A stretch of 64,000 nt of DNA from Burkholderia sp. FERM BP-3421 (GTDB lineage: Bacteria; Pseudomonadota; Gammaproteobacteria; Burkholderiales; Burkholderiaceae), in NCBI RefSeq assembly GCF_028657905.1, contig NZ_CP117781.1, forward strand, positions 2,480,001 through 2,544,000, given 5' to 3'. Positions within the stretch are counted from its first letter, which is position 1; each line of letters opens with the position of its first letter. Made by a program: the position numbers and the translations under genes. The notes below the pieces were generated by a model. That model was not told the DNA's origin. It did no database searches and worked only from the letters and a program-made list of their open reading frames with translations. Below, piece after piece: positions 35,437-44,294 of the stretch.

Positions 35437-35766
35437 TCAGTGACCCTTGAAAACCGGCGCGCCGTCGGCGATACGCTTCACCTTGGCCGGTGCGCCTGCT
35501 TCGGCGGCGGCGGCGGGCTGTGCGCCATAACCGCTGGTATCGGCGTTCGCCACGCTTTGTTGCGGGTGGATGCGGGCTTCCGCGGCCTGGATTTCGGTCG
35601 GGTAGTTCACCCGGTCGTTGCTCGGGTTGTAGCCGGCCGCGCGCAGTTGCGTCAGTTCAGCCTGCACCTGGGCGCGGGTCACCGGGCCATTCGCTTGTTG
35701 AGCGAACGAAACGGCGGGGACAGCGAAGACAGCAGCGGTAGCGACAGCAGCGATAAGCGATTTCAT
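35437..35766 (-). CDS. DUF4148 small exported protein
   Basis: A 109-residue protein. The signal peptide ends at about residue 22 (VSFAQQ), and the conserved DUF4148 core VTRAQVQAELTQLRAAGYNP follows, then a low-complexity Ala-rich tail. The family is expanded in Burkholderia and has no known function. The ATG at 35766 follows a strong GGAGGT ribosome site. It is a single-gene unit with its own terminator. Confidence 0.88.
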   Translation of the reverse strand: MKSLIAAVATAAVFAVPAVSFAQQANGPVTRAQVQAELTQLRAAGYNPSNDRVNYPTEIQAAEARIHPQQSVANADTSGYGAQPAAAAEAGAPAKVKRIADGAPVFKGH

Positions 35767-35971
35767 GATCAAACCTCCGTGACCTTCTTGTTCGCCGCAC
35801 ACACCATTGTCTGCAGCGATTGACTACAGTCTAGCCATCCGGTCACCTAGGGAAAACCATGTATCGACGAAAACTCTGTTTCCTCGGCGATAACAATCGA
35901 AGATCCATTCGCCCAAAACCCTACTAATAGAATAGATACTTGCAACAATTACCGCCGAGCGCCATGCCGTG

Positions 35972-37384
35972 TTACGACCAGTTCGCGTGGAAGCTGCCCG
36001 GCTTGTCGGTGCGCTCGAACGTGTGCGCGCCGAAGAAATCGCGCTGCGCCTGCACCAGGTTCGCGGGCAGGCGGGCCGAACGATAGCTGTCGAAGTACGC
36101 GATCGCCGACGCGAACGCCGGCACCGGCACGCCGGCCTTCACCGCGGCGATCACCACGTCGCGCAGCGCGGACTGGTAGTTGGCGGCGATGTCCTGGAAG
36201 TACGGATCGAGCAGCAGATTCGCCAATCCCGGCGCCTTCACGTACGCGTCGGTGATTTTTTGCAGGAACCGCGCACGGATAATGCAGCCTGCGCGGAAGA
36301 TCTTCGCGATCGTCCCGAGATCCAGGCTCCAGCCGTATTCCTTCGAGGCCGTGTCGAGCTGCGCGAAACCTTGCGCGTACGAAATCACCTTGCTGAAGTA
36401 CAGCGCGCGGCGCACCGCCTCGACGAATGCCGCGCGGTCGCCCTCGATGGGCGCGGGCGCCGGGCCGCTCAGCACCTTGCTCGCCGCGACGCGCTGCTCC
36501 TTCAGCGACGACAGCACGCGCGCGAACACCGATTCCGTGATCAGCGGCAGCGGCACGCCGAGATCGAGCGCGTTCTGGCTCGTCCACTTGCCGGTGCCCT
36601 TCTGCGCGGCGCGGTCGAGAATCACGTCGACCAGATGCTGGCCCGTCTCGTCGTCCTTCTTGGCGAAGATCTTCGCGGTGATCTCCATCAGGTAGCTGTC
36701 CAGCTCGCCCTGATTCCAGTCGGTGTACACCCGGCCCAGTTCCTCGTTCGTCAGCCCCGCGACCTGCTTGAGCACCGCGTAGCTCTCGGCGATCAGCTGC
36801 ATGTCGCCGTACTCGATGCCGTTGTGAACCATCTTCACGTAGTGGCCCGCGCCGTCCGGGCCCATATAGGCGACGCAGGGCTCGCCGTCCGCCGGCGCCT
36901 TCGCGGCGATCTGCTTGAGGATCGGCTCGACGAGATCGTAGGCGTCGCGCTGGCCGCCCGGCATGATAGACGGGCCGTGCAATGCGCCCTCCTCGCCGCC
37001 CGACACGCCGGTGCCGATGAAATGCAGGCCCGATTGCGCCAGCTCCTGGTTGCGGCGAACGGTGTCGGTGAAATGCGTGTTGCCGCCGTCGATCAGCACG
37101 TCGCCCTTCGCGAGCAGCGGCTTGAGCGCCGCGATGGTCGCGTCGGTCGCGGCGCCCGCCTTCACCATCATCAGGATCCGACGCGGCGTTTCGAGCGATG
37201 CGACGAACTCCTCGAGCGAGTACGTCGGGACGAGCTTGCGGTCGGGAAATTCGGCGATCAGTTCATCGGTCTTCTCGCGGCTGCGGTTGTAGACCGACAC
37301 CGCATAACCCCGGCTCTCGATATTCAAGGCCAGATTGCGACCCATCACCGCCAGTCCGACCACACCGATTGCTTGCTTGCCCAT
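35972..37384 (-). CDS. gnd: 6-phosphogluconate dehydrogenase, decarboxylating
   Basis: Converts 6-phosphogluconate to ribulose 5-phosphate with NADP+, in the pentose phosphate pathway. The 470-residue protein has the nucleotide-binding VVGLAVMGRNLALN near residues 8-21 (an alanine in the usual GxGxxG). LIDGGNTHFTDT lies near residue 100, the catalytic lysine region YVKMVHNGIEYGDMQ near residue 180, and the long helical C-terminal domain follows. Length is that of the homodimeric enzyme. It is separated from its neighbours by about 100-200 bp and seems monocistronic. Confidence 0.97.
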   Translation of the reverse strand: MGKQAIGVVGLAVMGRNLALNIESRGYAVSVYNRSREKTDELIAEFPDRKLVPTYSLEEFVASLETPRRILMMVKAGAATDATIAALKPLLAKGDVLIDGGNTHFTDTVRRNQELAQSGLHFIGTGVSGGEEGALHGPSIMPGGQRDAYDLVEPILKQIAAKAPADGEPCVAYMGPDGAGHYVKMVHNGIEYGDMQLIAESYAVLKQVAGLTNEELGRVYTDWNQGELDSYLMEITAKIFAKKDDETGQHLVDVILDRAAQKGTGKWTSQNALDLGVPLPLITESVFARVLSSLKEQRVAASKVLSGPAPAPIEGDRAAFVEAVRRALYFSKVISYAQGFAQLDTASKEYGWSLDLGTIAKIFRAGCIIRARFLQKITDAYVKAPGLANLLLDPYFQDIAANYQSALRDVVIAAVKAGVPVPAFASAIAYFDSYRSARLPANLVQAQRDFFGAHTFERTDKPGSFHANWS

Positions 37385-37479
37385 TATTCAATTCTCCGGA
37401 TAAAAACAGGGCGCGACCCACTCGAGCCGCGCGCACAGGCGAAAGGATAAGGGAAACTGCGGAGCAGCGCTGCTTTGGG

Positions 37480-38133
37480 TCACGCGCCGCGGTGCGCCGG
37501 CAGCCGCCGGAATACCACGCAGAAGTTGTTCGCGGGCATCGGAATGGCCGCGTCGAACGCGAAGCCGGCCGCGTCGCCGAGCGCGACGACCGCTTCCAGA
37601 TCGCGCACGCCCCAGGCCGGATCGCGCTCGCGCAACTGCGCGTCGAAGGCCGCGTTGGAGGGCGCCGTATGCGCGCCCGCGCGCCGGAACGGGCCGTACA
37701 GCACCAGCGGGGCGCCCGCGCCGGGCAGCACGCGCGCCGCGCCCGCGAACAGGCCCTCGGCCGCGCGCCACGGCGCGATATGGATCATGTTGCAGCACAC
37801 GAGCGCGTCCGCGGACGCGAGCGGCCACGACGTCTCGCACACGTCGAGCGCGAGCGGCGCGCGCAGGTTCGACAGCGCCGCCTGCGCCGCCCATGCGGCA
37901 ACCGACGCGCGCGCGGCCGGATCCGCATCGCTGGGCTGCCAGGCGAGCGTCGGCAGCGCGGCGGCGAAATGCACCGCGTGCTGCCCCGTGCCGCTCGCTA
38001 TTTCGAGCACGGTGCCATGCGCGGGCAGGATCTCGCGCAGCACCGCGAGGATTGGCTCGCGATTGCGCTCGGCGGCGGGCGACCACTGCCGCGCCGCATC
38101 GCCGCCGGCGGGAAGATGAGGGGCGGTCGTCAT
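37480..38133 (-). CDS. DUF938 SAM-dependent methyltransferase-like protein
   Basis: A 217-residue protein of the DUF938 family, a class I methyltransferase fold. The SAM-binding motif LEIASGTGQHAVHFA lies near residues 43-57, and NMIHIAPW and VLYGPFRR are typical family segments. The substrate is unknown. Its ATG overlaps the sirtuin stop by four bases (ATGA), so it is the last gene of the NCS1-sirtuin-DUF938 operon. Confidence 0.88.
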   Translation of the reverse strand: MTTAPHLPAGGDAARQWSPAAERNREPILAVLREILPAHGTVLEIASGTGQHAVHFAAALPTLAWQPSDADPAARASVAAWAAQAALSNLRAPLALDVCETSWPLASADALVCCNMIHIAPWRAAEGLFAGAARVLPGAGAPLVLYGPFRRAGAHTAPSNAAFDAQLRERDPAWGVRDLEAVVALGDAAGFAFDAAIPMPANNFCVVFRRLPAHRGA

Positions 38134-39035
38134 GGATTCTCCGTGTCGTCGTTCAGCGCCGCGCCGATGCGCTCGGCCAGCGCGGCGAGCATCGCACCGC
38201 ATGGGGCGTCGACCTTCAGCGCCAGCAGCGGATCGGCACGCGTGCGCCCGAGGTTGAGCGCCGCGATCGGCTTGCGCTGCTGTTCGGCCCAGACGCAGAA
38301 GCGATAGCCGGAATACACCATCAGCGACGATCCGACGACCAGCATCGCATCGGCCGACGCGAGCGCATCGGCCGCGGCCGTCACGCGCTCGCGCGGCACG
38401 CTTTCGCCGAAAAACACCACGGCGGGCTTCAGCATGCCGCCGCATCGCGTACACGCCGGCACATGGAACGTGTCGAGCGCCGCCCATTCGAGGTGCGCGT
38501 CGCCGTCGGCGGCGGGTTCGGCCTCCGCCTCCAGCAGCGCCGGATTGTCGGCTTCCAGTTGCAGCTGGATCGCTGCCCGCGCGTGGTGCGCGCCGCAGGC
38601 GAGACAGGTCACGCCGTCGATTCCGCCGTGCAGCTCGATCACGTCGCGGCTGCCCGCGCGTTGATGCAGGCCATCGACGTTCTGCGTGACGAGCCGCGCG
38701 ATCCGCCCGGTGTCGGCGAGCGCCGCCAGCGCGCGATGCGAGGCATTCGGCCGCGCACGGCCGACCACCGGCCAGCCCAGCATGCTGCGCGCCCAATAGC
38801 GCCGCCGCGCGTGTTCGGAGCCGAGAAATTCCTGCAGCTGGATCGGTTGCGAGCGCATCCATCGGCCTTCGCCGTCGCGATAGCCGGGAATGCCGGATTC
38901 GGTGCTGATGCCCGCGCCACTCAGCACGAACAGGCGCGGATGACGCTCGACGAACGCATGCAGCGCGTCGAGCGACTCGGCATCGGGGACGGCGCGCGCC
39001 GCATCGGCGACGCGCGGTAAAGCAGGATCGGTCAT
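38130..39035 (-). CDS. NAD-dependent protein deacylase, Sir2 family
   Basis: A 301-residue cytoplasmic sirtuin. The NAD-binding LSGAGISTESGIPGYRD lies near residues 38-54, and the catalytic TQNVDGLHQRAGS region with His in ELHGG near residue 135. A zinc ribbon is formed by CLACG and CTRCGG. The C-terminal VVGSSLMVYSGYRF completes the domain. The spacing resembles class II (SIRT4-like) bacterial sirtuins. The start overlaps the permease stop by four bases and its own stop overlaps the DUF938 start, indicating translational coupling. Confidence 0.93.
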   Translation of the reverse strand: MTDPALPRVADAARAVPDAESLDALHAFVERHPRLFVLSGAGISTESGIPGYRDGEGRWMRSQPIQLQEFLGSEHARRRYWARSMLGWPVVGRARPNASHRALAALADTGRIARLVTQNVDGLHQRAGSRDVIELHGGIDGVTCLACGAHHARAAIQLQLEADNPALLEAEAEPAADGDAHLEWAALDTFHVPACTRCGGMLKPAVVFFGESVPRERVTAAADALASADAMLVVGSSLMVYSGYRFCVWAEQQRKPIAALNLGRTRADPLLALKVDAPCGAMLAALAERIGAALNDDTENP

Positions 39036-40456
39036 GGCAACGAGGGTTCGTCCGGCAGGATCAGCCGCTCCGGAACGTGCGCGGCCTTCCTGCGTGCCGC
39101 CACATAATACAGAAGCCCGGGCACGACGAGGCCGATGATCCACGAGATATCGGTGCCGCCCAGACGCTCGACGAGCGCGCCGGTGTAGAAATGCGTCGAC
39201 AGGAACGGCATCTGCACCAGCACGCCGATCACGTAGATCGCCACCCCGGGCACGTTCCAGCGCCCATAGCGTCCATTCGGATCGTACAGCGCCGGCACGT
39301 CGTAGCGCTCCTTCGTCACGCAGTAGAAATCAACCAGGTTGATCGCGCTCCACGGCGTGAAGAACGCGAGCAGGAACAGGATGAACGCGGAAAACTCCTT
39401 GAGGAACGCATGGCGGCCCGCGAGCGCGAGCCATGCGACCGCCACCACCATCGTCAGCACATAGGCCATGCGCGCGCGCAGCGAGATCTGGTTGCGGCCG
39501 GAGAAGCCCGTCGCGATCGTCGCGATCGACATCACGCTGCCGTACGCGTTGAGCGTCGTGATCGTCAGCTTGCCGAACGCGATCGCGAAATAAAGCGCGG
39601 CCGCCGCCGCGCCGCTCGCGCCGAGGCTCACGATGAAGCGCACCTCATGGCCGGCGAACTGCTGCCCGGCGAGCGCCGCCGCGAAGACGCCGAACACCAT
39701 CGACGCCTGCGCGCCGAGCACCGAGCCGAGCCCGACCGCCCAGAACGTGCGGCGCGGGGGCGTCGTGCGCGGCAGGTAGCGCGAATAATCGGCGACGTAG
39801 GGGCCGTAGGCGATCTGCCACGACGCGGACAGCGACACCGCGAGCAGGAAGTTCGGCAGCGTGAACGCGCGGATCGCAAGCAGCGCGCCGATATCGTGAC
39901 CGGACAGCAGGCGCGTGAACATGTAGACGAACGCCACGACGCCGACCAGGCTCGACACGCGGCCGAGCGCATGGATCATCCGATAGCCGAACACCGCGAG
40001 CACCACGACGACCGAGATGAACGCGAGAATGCCCGCCGCGTCGTCGATGCCGAACAGCTGGGCAAGCGCCTGCCCCGCGAGCACGGTGCCGCTCGCGGAG
40101 AAGCCGACGTACATCAGGCACACCAGCACGAGCGGGATCACCGCGCCGTACACGCCGAACTGCACGCGGCTCGAGATCATCTGCGGCAGGCCGAGCTGCG
40201 GCCCCTGCGCGCCGTGCAGCGCCATCACCGCGCCGCCCAGCAGCTGGCCCAATGCAAGGCCGATCAGCGACCAGAACACATCGCCGCCCAAGACGACCGC
40301 GAGCGCGCCCGTGACGATCGCCGTGATCTGAAGATTCGCGCCGAGCCACAGCGTGAACTGGCTCGACAGCCTGCCATGACGCTCGTGGTCCGGAATGTAA
40401 TCGATGGTGCGGCGCTCGCGCAGCGGGCGGCGGGTCGGAGCGGGAGAATTGGGCAT
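39032..40456 (-). CDS. NCS1-family nucleobase permease
   Basis: A 474-residue inner-membrane transporter with about 12 helices, of the NCS1 family (cytosine, purine, allantoin, hydantoin or vitamin uptake). Family features include LWLGANLQITAIVTGALAV in TM1, QMISSRVQFGVYGAVIP near residue 93, and DYSRYLPRTTPPRR between helices. The substrate is not determined; cytosine/purine is the default, and given the NAD-consuming sirtuin downstream a nicotinamide-like base is conceivable. It is the first gene of an operon with sirtuin and DUF938 genes. Confidence 0.88.
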   Translation of the reverse strand: MPNSPAPTRRPLRERRTIDYIPDHERHGRLSSQFTLWLGANLQITAIVTGALAVVLGGDVFWSLIGLALGQLLGGAVMALHGAQGPQLGLPQMISSRVQFGVYGAVIPLVLVCLMYVGFSASGTVLAGQALAQLFGIDDAAGILAFISVVVVLAVFGYRMIHALGRVSSLVGVVAFVYMFTRLLSGHDIGALLAIRAFTLPNFLLAVSLSASWQIAYGPYVADYSRYLPRTTPPRRTFWAVGLGSVLGAQASMVFGVFAAALAGQQFAGHEVRFIVSLGASGAAAAALYFAIAFGKLTITTLNAYGSVMSIATIATGFSGRNQISLRARMAYVLTMVVAVAWLALAGRHAFLKEFSAFILFLLAFFTPWSAINLVDFYCVTKERYDVPALYDPNGRYGRWNVPGVAIYVIGVLVQMPFLSTHFYTGALVERLGGTDISWIIGLVVPGLLYYVAARRKAAHVPERLILPDEPSLP

Positions 40457-40991
40457 GGCGTCGAGTGGGTAGTGGCAACGGTTCCGGACACCACCCTAAT
40501 CGCGTCAAATTGTATAGACAACCGAAATGACGTCCGGGTTTACGCTCGTGGTTGGTTCAGCCCCGACACGAGGGCGACTGCGCATGCGCGCCGGATCGCA
40601 ACCCGCATGGATTCTCAAAAAATTGTGGCAATGCAGCCGACTGGCACGCCGAATGACAGGCGCTTCGGTCAGCGAGGAACGGGCGACGCGTTCGGAACAT
40701 ACGGACTTCGCGATGCGGCGAATGGGAAATGCATGTGCCTCATATAAGTGCCGACAGCATGCAAATCCGCCCGCGGGGAAGCCATCGCGAAGTCAACAAA
40801 TGTTAGCGAAGCCTGTAGCCGGCAAGGTGCGTCTATACTCCGGCATCGCCGTGACGCGATGCACATATCAAATATTATTTCCCTGACGAATTTCGTTCCG
40901 TTGCAGTTGCGCAAGCGCACTGACGCTGGGCATATGCCCGCATACGCGCGAGATGCCGCGAGTGGAAATCCTTATATCGATGCAATTTATT
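40457..40991. other. Intergenic region, promoter side of the NCS1 operon
   Basis: 535 bp with no supported gene. TTGTATAGACAA at 40510-40521 is a near-palindrome 54 bp upstream of the permease start and may be a regulator site. From about 40600 the sequence becomes AT-richer than its surroundings, continuing into the next gene. Confidence 0.45.
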
Positions 40992-41546
40992 ATGCGTAAA
41001 GCAAAACACTTCCTGATGATCGGGTTTGCGATGTTCGTTGCAAGCTCAAGTGTCGCCTGGGCTTTTTCGCCGCTGTCCAAAAGCGAGGCCGGGCGAGTCG
41101 TCAAAAATTTCTGCGGGAAAATTGTCACTGCGAAATCAGCAATGGATTCCGCTGATCCGCCTGGAATCTATCGACAGGTCCTGACCTCGGAAGCAGCGGA
41201 TCTATACAGTCGCGCAGTGGCCAGAAGCGCAGCGGTACAGGCTGCGACTGGCGGCAAACCCGAAATGGGAGACCAAGTCTGGACAAGCGTATCCGATGCA
41301 GCGTCCACCTGCTTGTTGGGATCGGTTTCCGGCACGCGGAGTCATCCTGAAGTCGAGATCCGTTATGTCTTGGTTGGCGATACCAGGCCAAGCGTGACCA
41401 ATGTGCTCGTTTTAAAGAAAGAGCTCGGCGAGTGGAAAATCGATGACATCCGCTACGACAATAGTGGCACGTCGGGGCTGCGGTACAGGCTGGTACGGGC
41501 GATTTCAGAGCCGATATCCGTGTCACGGCAACCAATGAAGCAATAA
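40992..41546 (+). CDS. Exported protein, DUF3828-like, function unknown
   Basis: A 184-residue protein with a signal peptide ending near residue 21 (VAWAFS). The rest is globular with VVKNFCGKIVTAKSA at the start, DQVWTSVSDAASTC in the middle and a C-terminus EWKIDDIRYDNSGTSGLRYRL. This last pattern is common in small periplasmic DUF3828-like proteins. Base composition is less GC-rich than the core genes, hinting at acquisition. The start is uncertain: ATG codons at 40980 and 40953 are also in frame and no strong ribosome site marks any of them. Confidence 0.6.
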   Translation: MRKAKHFLMIGFAMFVASSSVAWAFSPLSKSEAGRVVKNFCGKIVTAKSAMDSADPPGIYRQVLTSEAADLYSRAVARSAAVQAATGGKPEMGDQVWTSVSDAASTCLLGSVSGTRSHPEVEIRYVLVGDTRPSVTNVLVLKKELGEWKIDDIRYDNSGTSGLRYRLVRAISEPISVSRQPMKQ

Positions 41547-42099
41547 GATCGGAACCTTACCGGGTACGTCTTAGAACAGGTGCGTCTCCTGCATACGCTG
41601 CGAATTCGGGGCGGCAGATCACGCCGTCTCGACTTCGATGGAAGCCATGCGATACGAAGTTGCACCTTCAGCGGTGACGCGATCGACTACAGGGCCGAGG
41701 TCGGTGGCATACAGGATCGCAACAGTCAGTGGTCGGCGATCAGATAGGACTGAAAACATATATTCGGCCCGCGATACGCCGGTGGTGTGCCGGCGTTCAT
41801 TCCGTCTGGCCGGCATGGACACACAGACACTTTCGCATTTAATTGCGAAGGAAATATCCGGGCCTGACGGAGACGACGTCCGATCGCCGTGGGTTCGCAA
41901 CGCCCTGCGATCAGGGCCGCCCGCTATTCCTACCTTGCCCTGAAACCACACATTTCGGCGCCGCCGGCCCACCTTCCGCATTGCACGACCATGCCATCCG
42001 TCCGTGCCGATTTGCCCAGGCGAGTCATGCCGGATTTCGTTTGACATGATCCCTCTATTTCTTTTTCGATTCGCAAACGATTTCCTCTATTTATCGCCT

Positions 42100-42127
42100 T
42101 TGACACCGACTGTATCGCCGCTATACT
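42100..42127 (+). promoter_or_regulatory. Near-consensus sigma-70 promoter
   Basis: TTGACA at 42100-42105 and TATACT at 42122-42127 are separated by 16 bp. Transcription would start near 42134. It points toward a GC hairpin and the LanC-like gene, so it may drive a small RNA, the gene, or both. Confidence 0.7.
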
Positions 42128-42133
42128 TCGCCA

Positions 42134-42205
42134 CGCATCCCTTCCTCGTGCCAAAGGATTTGATGCCAGAAGGCCCCGGTCGCAAAAGCGGTCGGGGCCT
42201 TCGCC
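42134..42205 (+). ncRNA. Candidate small RNA or structured leader
   Basis: About 70 bases between the predicted transcription start and the end of a stable hairpin (AAGGCCCCG at 42170-42178 with CGGGGCCTT at 42193-42201, extended inward by GTCG/CGGT). Only TTCG follows the stem, not a clear T-run, so termination is uncertain. It could be a 5' leader of the LanC-like gene at 42331 instead. No known RNA family is recognised. Confidence 0.35.
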
Positions 42206-42330
42206 CTGTGGCCGCGTGACTGCGCGGCGCATCGCGCGGCGCGCCGACCATGCAGGCCCCGCGATCCGCCCGATACGGATTCGGACGCGCGCCGCGATGC
42301 GCGTTCGCCCGGCCGCGAATCCGCGCTAGC

Positions 42331-43578
42331 ATGACGCTTTCGCCACCGCGCCCCACCGACGAGCCATCCGTGCTGTTCGACCCCGCCCGCCACGAACCGC
42401 TGATCGACGCCGCCTGGGATCCGACAGCGGCCATCGACCTGATCCGGCACATCGTCGCCGATACCGAGGCGCGCTTCGACGCGCAAGCCTATTGGCCCGT
42501 CCATCCGCTCGACGCGGATCCGGGCGACGATACGCCCAGCCTCACGCCGCTCTATCACGGCGCATGCGGAACGAGTTGGGCGCTCGGCCATTTCGCCGCG
42601 CGGGGCATCGGCGCGACCCGCGCGACCGAGGGCGCACATCTCGCGACACTGCTCGCGCGCAATCGCACCTGGCTTTCAGCCGAACCCGACGCACCGGCGG
42701 CGTCGTACCTGATGGGCGACACGCCGATTCTGATGCTCGAGTACGCGCACCGCCCCCGCCCTGAACTCGCGGACCAGCTGGCGGTGCTGATCGCATCGAA
42801 TCACGCGCATCCCACGCGCGAACTGATGTGGGGTGCGCCCGGCACGCTGCTCGCGGCGCGCTTCCTGCATGCGCGCACCGGCGAAGCGCGCTGGGCCGAA
42901 CTGTTCAGGCAAGGGGCGGACGCGCTGTGGGATGTGCTGCAATGGTGCCCCGAACACGCGTGCCATTACTGGGTGCACGAGTTGTATGGACGCCGCGCGA
43001 GCTATCTCGGCGGTGCGCATGGCTTCGTCGCGACGGCCGTACCGCTGATCGCCGGACGCCGTCTGCTGGGCGACGAGCGCTGGCGGCGCTGGGAAGCCTG
43101 CATCGTGAACACCGTGCAGCGCGCGGCGCGCATCGAGGACGGGCACGCGAACTGGCCCGTCCGCCTTCACGCGCAGCCGGGTGCGGCAACGCCCTGGATG
43201 ATGCAGTTCTGCCACGGCGCGCCGGGATTCGTGATCTGCCTCGCCCGGATGCCCGGCGATGCGCTCGATCCGCTGCTGCAGGCCGCGGGTGAAGCGATCT
43301 GGGCGGCCGGACCGCTGACGAAGGGCTCGAATCTGTGCCACGGCACGGGCGGCAACGGCTATGCGTTTCTCGCGCTTCATCGGCGAACGGGCGATCCGAT
43401 GTGGCTGGCGCGTGCGCGCGCCTTCGCGATGCACGGGATCGCGCAGACCCGCGCGGCCGAGCGCAAGTATGGTCAGTTGCGCTACGCATTATGGACGGGC
43501 GACCCCGGCTTCGCCGTCTATCTGTGGGATTGCCTGCACGGCACCGCGTCGTTTCCGACGCTCGACGTGTTCTGGTAA
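42331..43578 (+). CDS. LanC-like protein
   Basis: A 415-residue protein of the lanthionine synthetase C/LANCL family, with a double alpha-barrel of repeated helix pairs. The GxxG-type repeat motifs (YHGACGTSWAL, MGDTPILML, WGAPGTLLA, GGAHGFVA) are present. So are the zinc-site residues Cys294 (FCHGAPG) and Cys336-His337 (CHGTGGNG). LanC enzymes form thioethers in lantibiotics; eukaryote-like LANCL proteins add glutathione to dehydroamino acids. No precursor peptide or LanB/LanM is nearby, so a LANCL-like damage-control role is more likely than lantibiotic synthesis. Confidence 0.88.
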   Translation: MTLSPPRPTDEPSVLFDPARHEPLIDAAWDPTAAIDLIRHIVADTEARFDAQAYWPVHPLDADPGDDTPSLTPLYHGACGTSWALGHFAARGIGATRATEGAHLATLLARNRTWLSAEPDAPAASYLMGDTPILMLEYAHRPRPELADQLAVLIASNHAHPTRELMWGAPGTLLAARFLHARTGEARWAELFRQGADALWDVLQWCPEHACHYWVHELYGRRASYLGGAHGFVATAVPLIAGRRLLGDERWRRWEACIVNTVQRAARIEDGHANWPVRLHAQPGAATPWMMQFCHGAPGFVICLARMPGDALDPLLQAAGEAIWAAGPLTKGSNLCHGTGGNGYAFLALHRRTGDPMWLARARAFAMHGIAQTRAAERKYGQLRYALWTGDPGFAVYLWDCLHGTASFPTLDVFW

Positions 43579-43638
43579 AGGGCCGCGCGATGCCGCACTC
43601 TCAGCAGCGGGCCGGCGATTGGAGTTAGACTATTTCGC

Positions 43639-43902
43639 ATGGACACATGCCGTTACTGCAACAAGATTCGCGACGAATGGGACTGCCATGGCGAAGCCTG
43701 CCGGCGCGCGATCGCCCGCGCGGTCGAACGGCAGCGCGCGGGGCTGCCGATGGTGCCGCAGGTCATCCGCAACGAAGTCCCTCCCAACGCCACCACCACC
43801 GAGGTGATCGTCGTATTGTCGCGCCAACGGCTGCGCGCGCGGCGCGGCAACGAGGAACGACGGGAGCGGAAGGAAGCGGAGGATGGCGGGATGGAGCGCT
43901 GA
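43639..43902 (+). CDS. Possible small cysteine-containing protein
   Basis: An 87-codon frame starting MDTCRYCNK with a CxxC and a second CHGEAC pair, which could bind zinc, followed by a charged helix rich in Arg and Glu. It lies 60 bp after the LanC-like gene on the same strand. I do not recognise a family, and the C-terminal half is low-complexity, so it may be only partly genuine. Confidence 0.4.
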   Translation: MDTCRYCNKIRDEWDCHGEACRRAIARAVERQRAGLPMVPQVIRNEVPPNATTTEVIVVLSRQRLRARRGNEERRERKEAEDGGMER

Positions 43903-43971
43903 TCCCTGCGCCGGGCCCGACCGTGAAATAGGTTCCAAATGGGCCCCGCACGAGCGGCGGCCGCCGCGCCG

Positions 43972-44005
43972 AAAAAAAACTCCGTCATCGAAGTACATGA
44001 CGGAG
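43972..44005 (-). terminator. Terminator of the tail-cluster lysis operon
   Basis: CTCCGTCAT at 43980-43988 pairs with ATGACGGAG at 43997-44005; on the minus strand eight T follow (43979-43972). It is a textbook intrinsic terminator. It lies downstream of the Rz gene and closes the minus-strand phage-tail cluster, marking its likely left border. Confidence 0.9.
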
Positions 44006-44294
44006 TCAGCAGTGCAAGGCACGAGGATTGTGTAACCTTGCGAGGTGCATGGTCAGGGAGGCGGGCTGTGCCCGCAATGCCTCCGACGGGGATATGTAGG
44101 CCAGCACACATATCGTCGCTGCGCAGGTGCCGCCCACCCGCCGAAATCGCCTGGCATCGCCCCTCGGCCGCGCCCTGTTCAGGCCGTCCGGATGACATCG
44201 GGGAATTCAGGCCTCGCCCGCACAAACAAGGCCGTCGGCATGGGCGATACACACATCCGTGTGCGCACCATGCTCGCGGTGTTGCGCCGCGGCA
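44006..44294. other. Gap between Rz and terminator
   Basis: 289 bp between the Rz stop and the terminator. No gene with a ribosome site or recognisable family was found on either strand. Confidence 0.5.

Larger units (their letters stand above)
41547..42330. other. Intergenic region; promoter and hairpin at right end
   Basis: 784 bp with no gene I can support. Open frames on both strands at 41619-42047 lack ribosome sites and known families. The right part holds a near-consensus promoter and a GC hairpin, described separately. The left part is less GC-rich than average for the window. Confidence 0.5.

Noticed and set aside
40510..40521. TTGTATAGACAA upstream of the NCS1 permease as a defined operator
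   Set aside because: Imperfect symmetry and no neighbouring regulator gene; mentioned only as a possible site.
41619..42047. A 142-codon minus-strand frame, and overlapping plus-strand frames
   Set aside because: No ribosome site, no recognisable family and competing open frames on both strands; left as intergenic.
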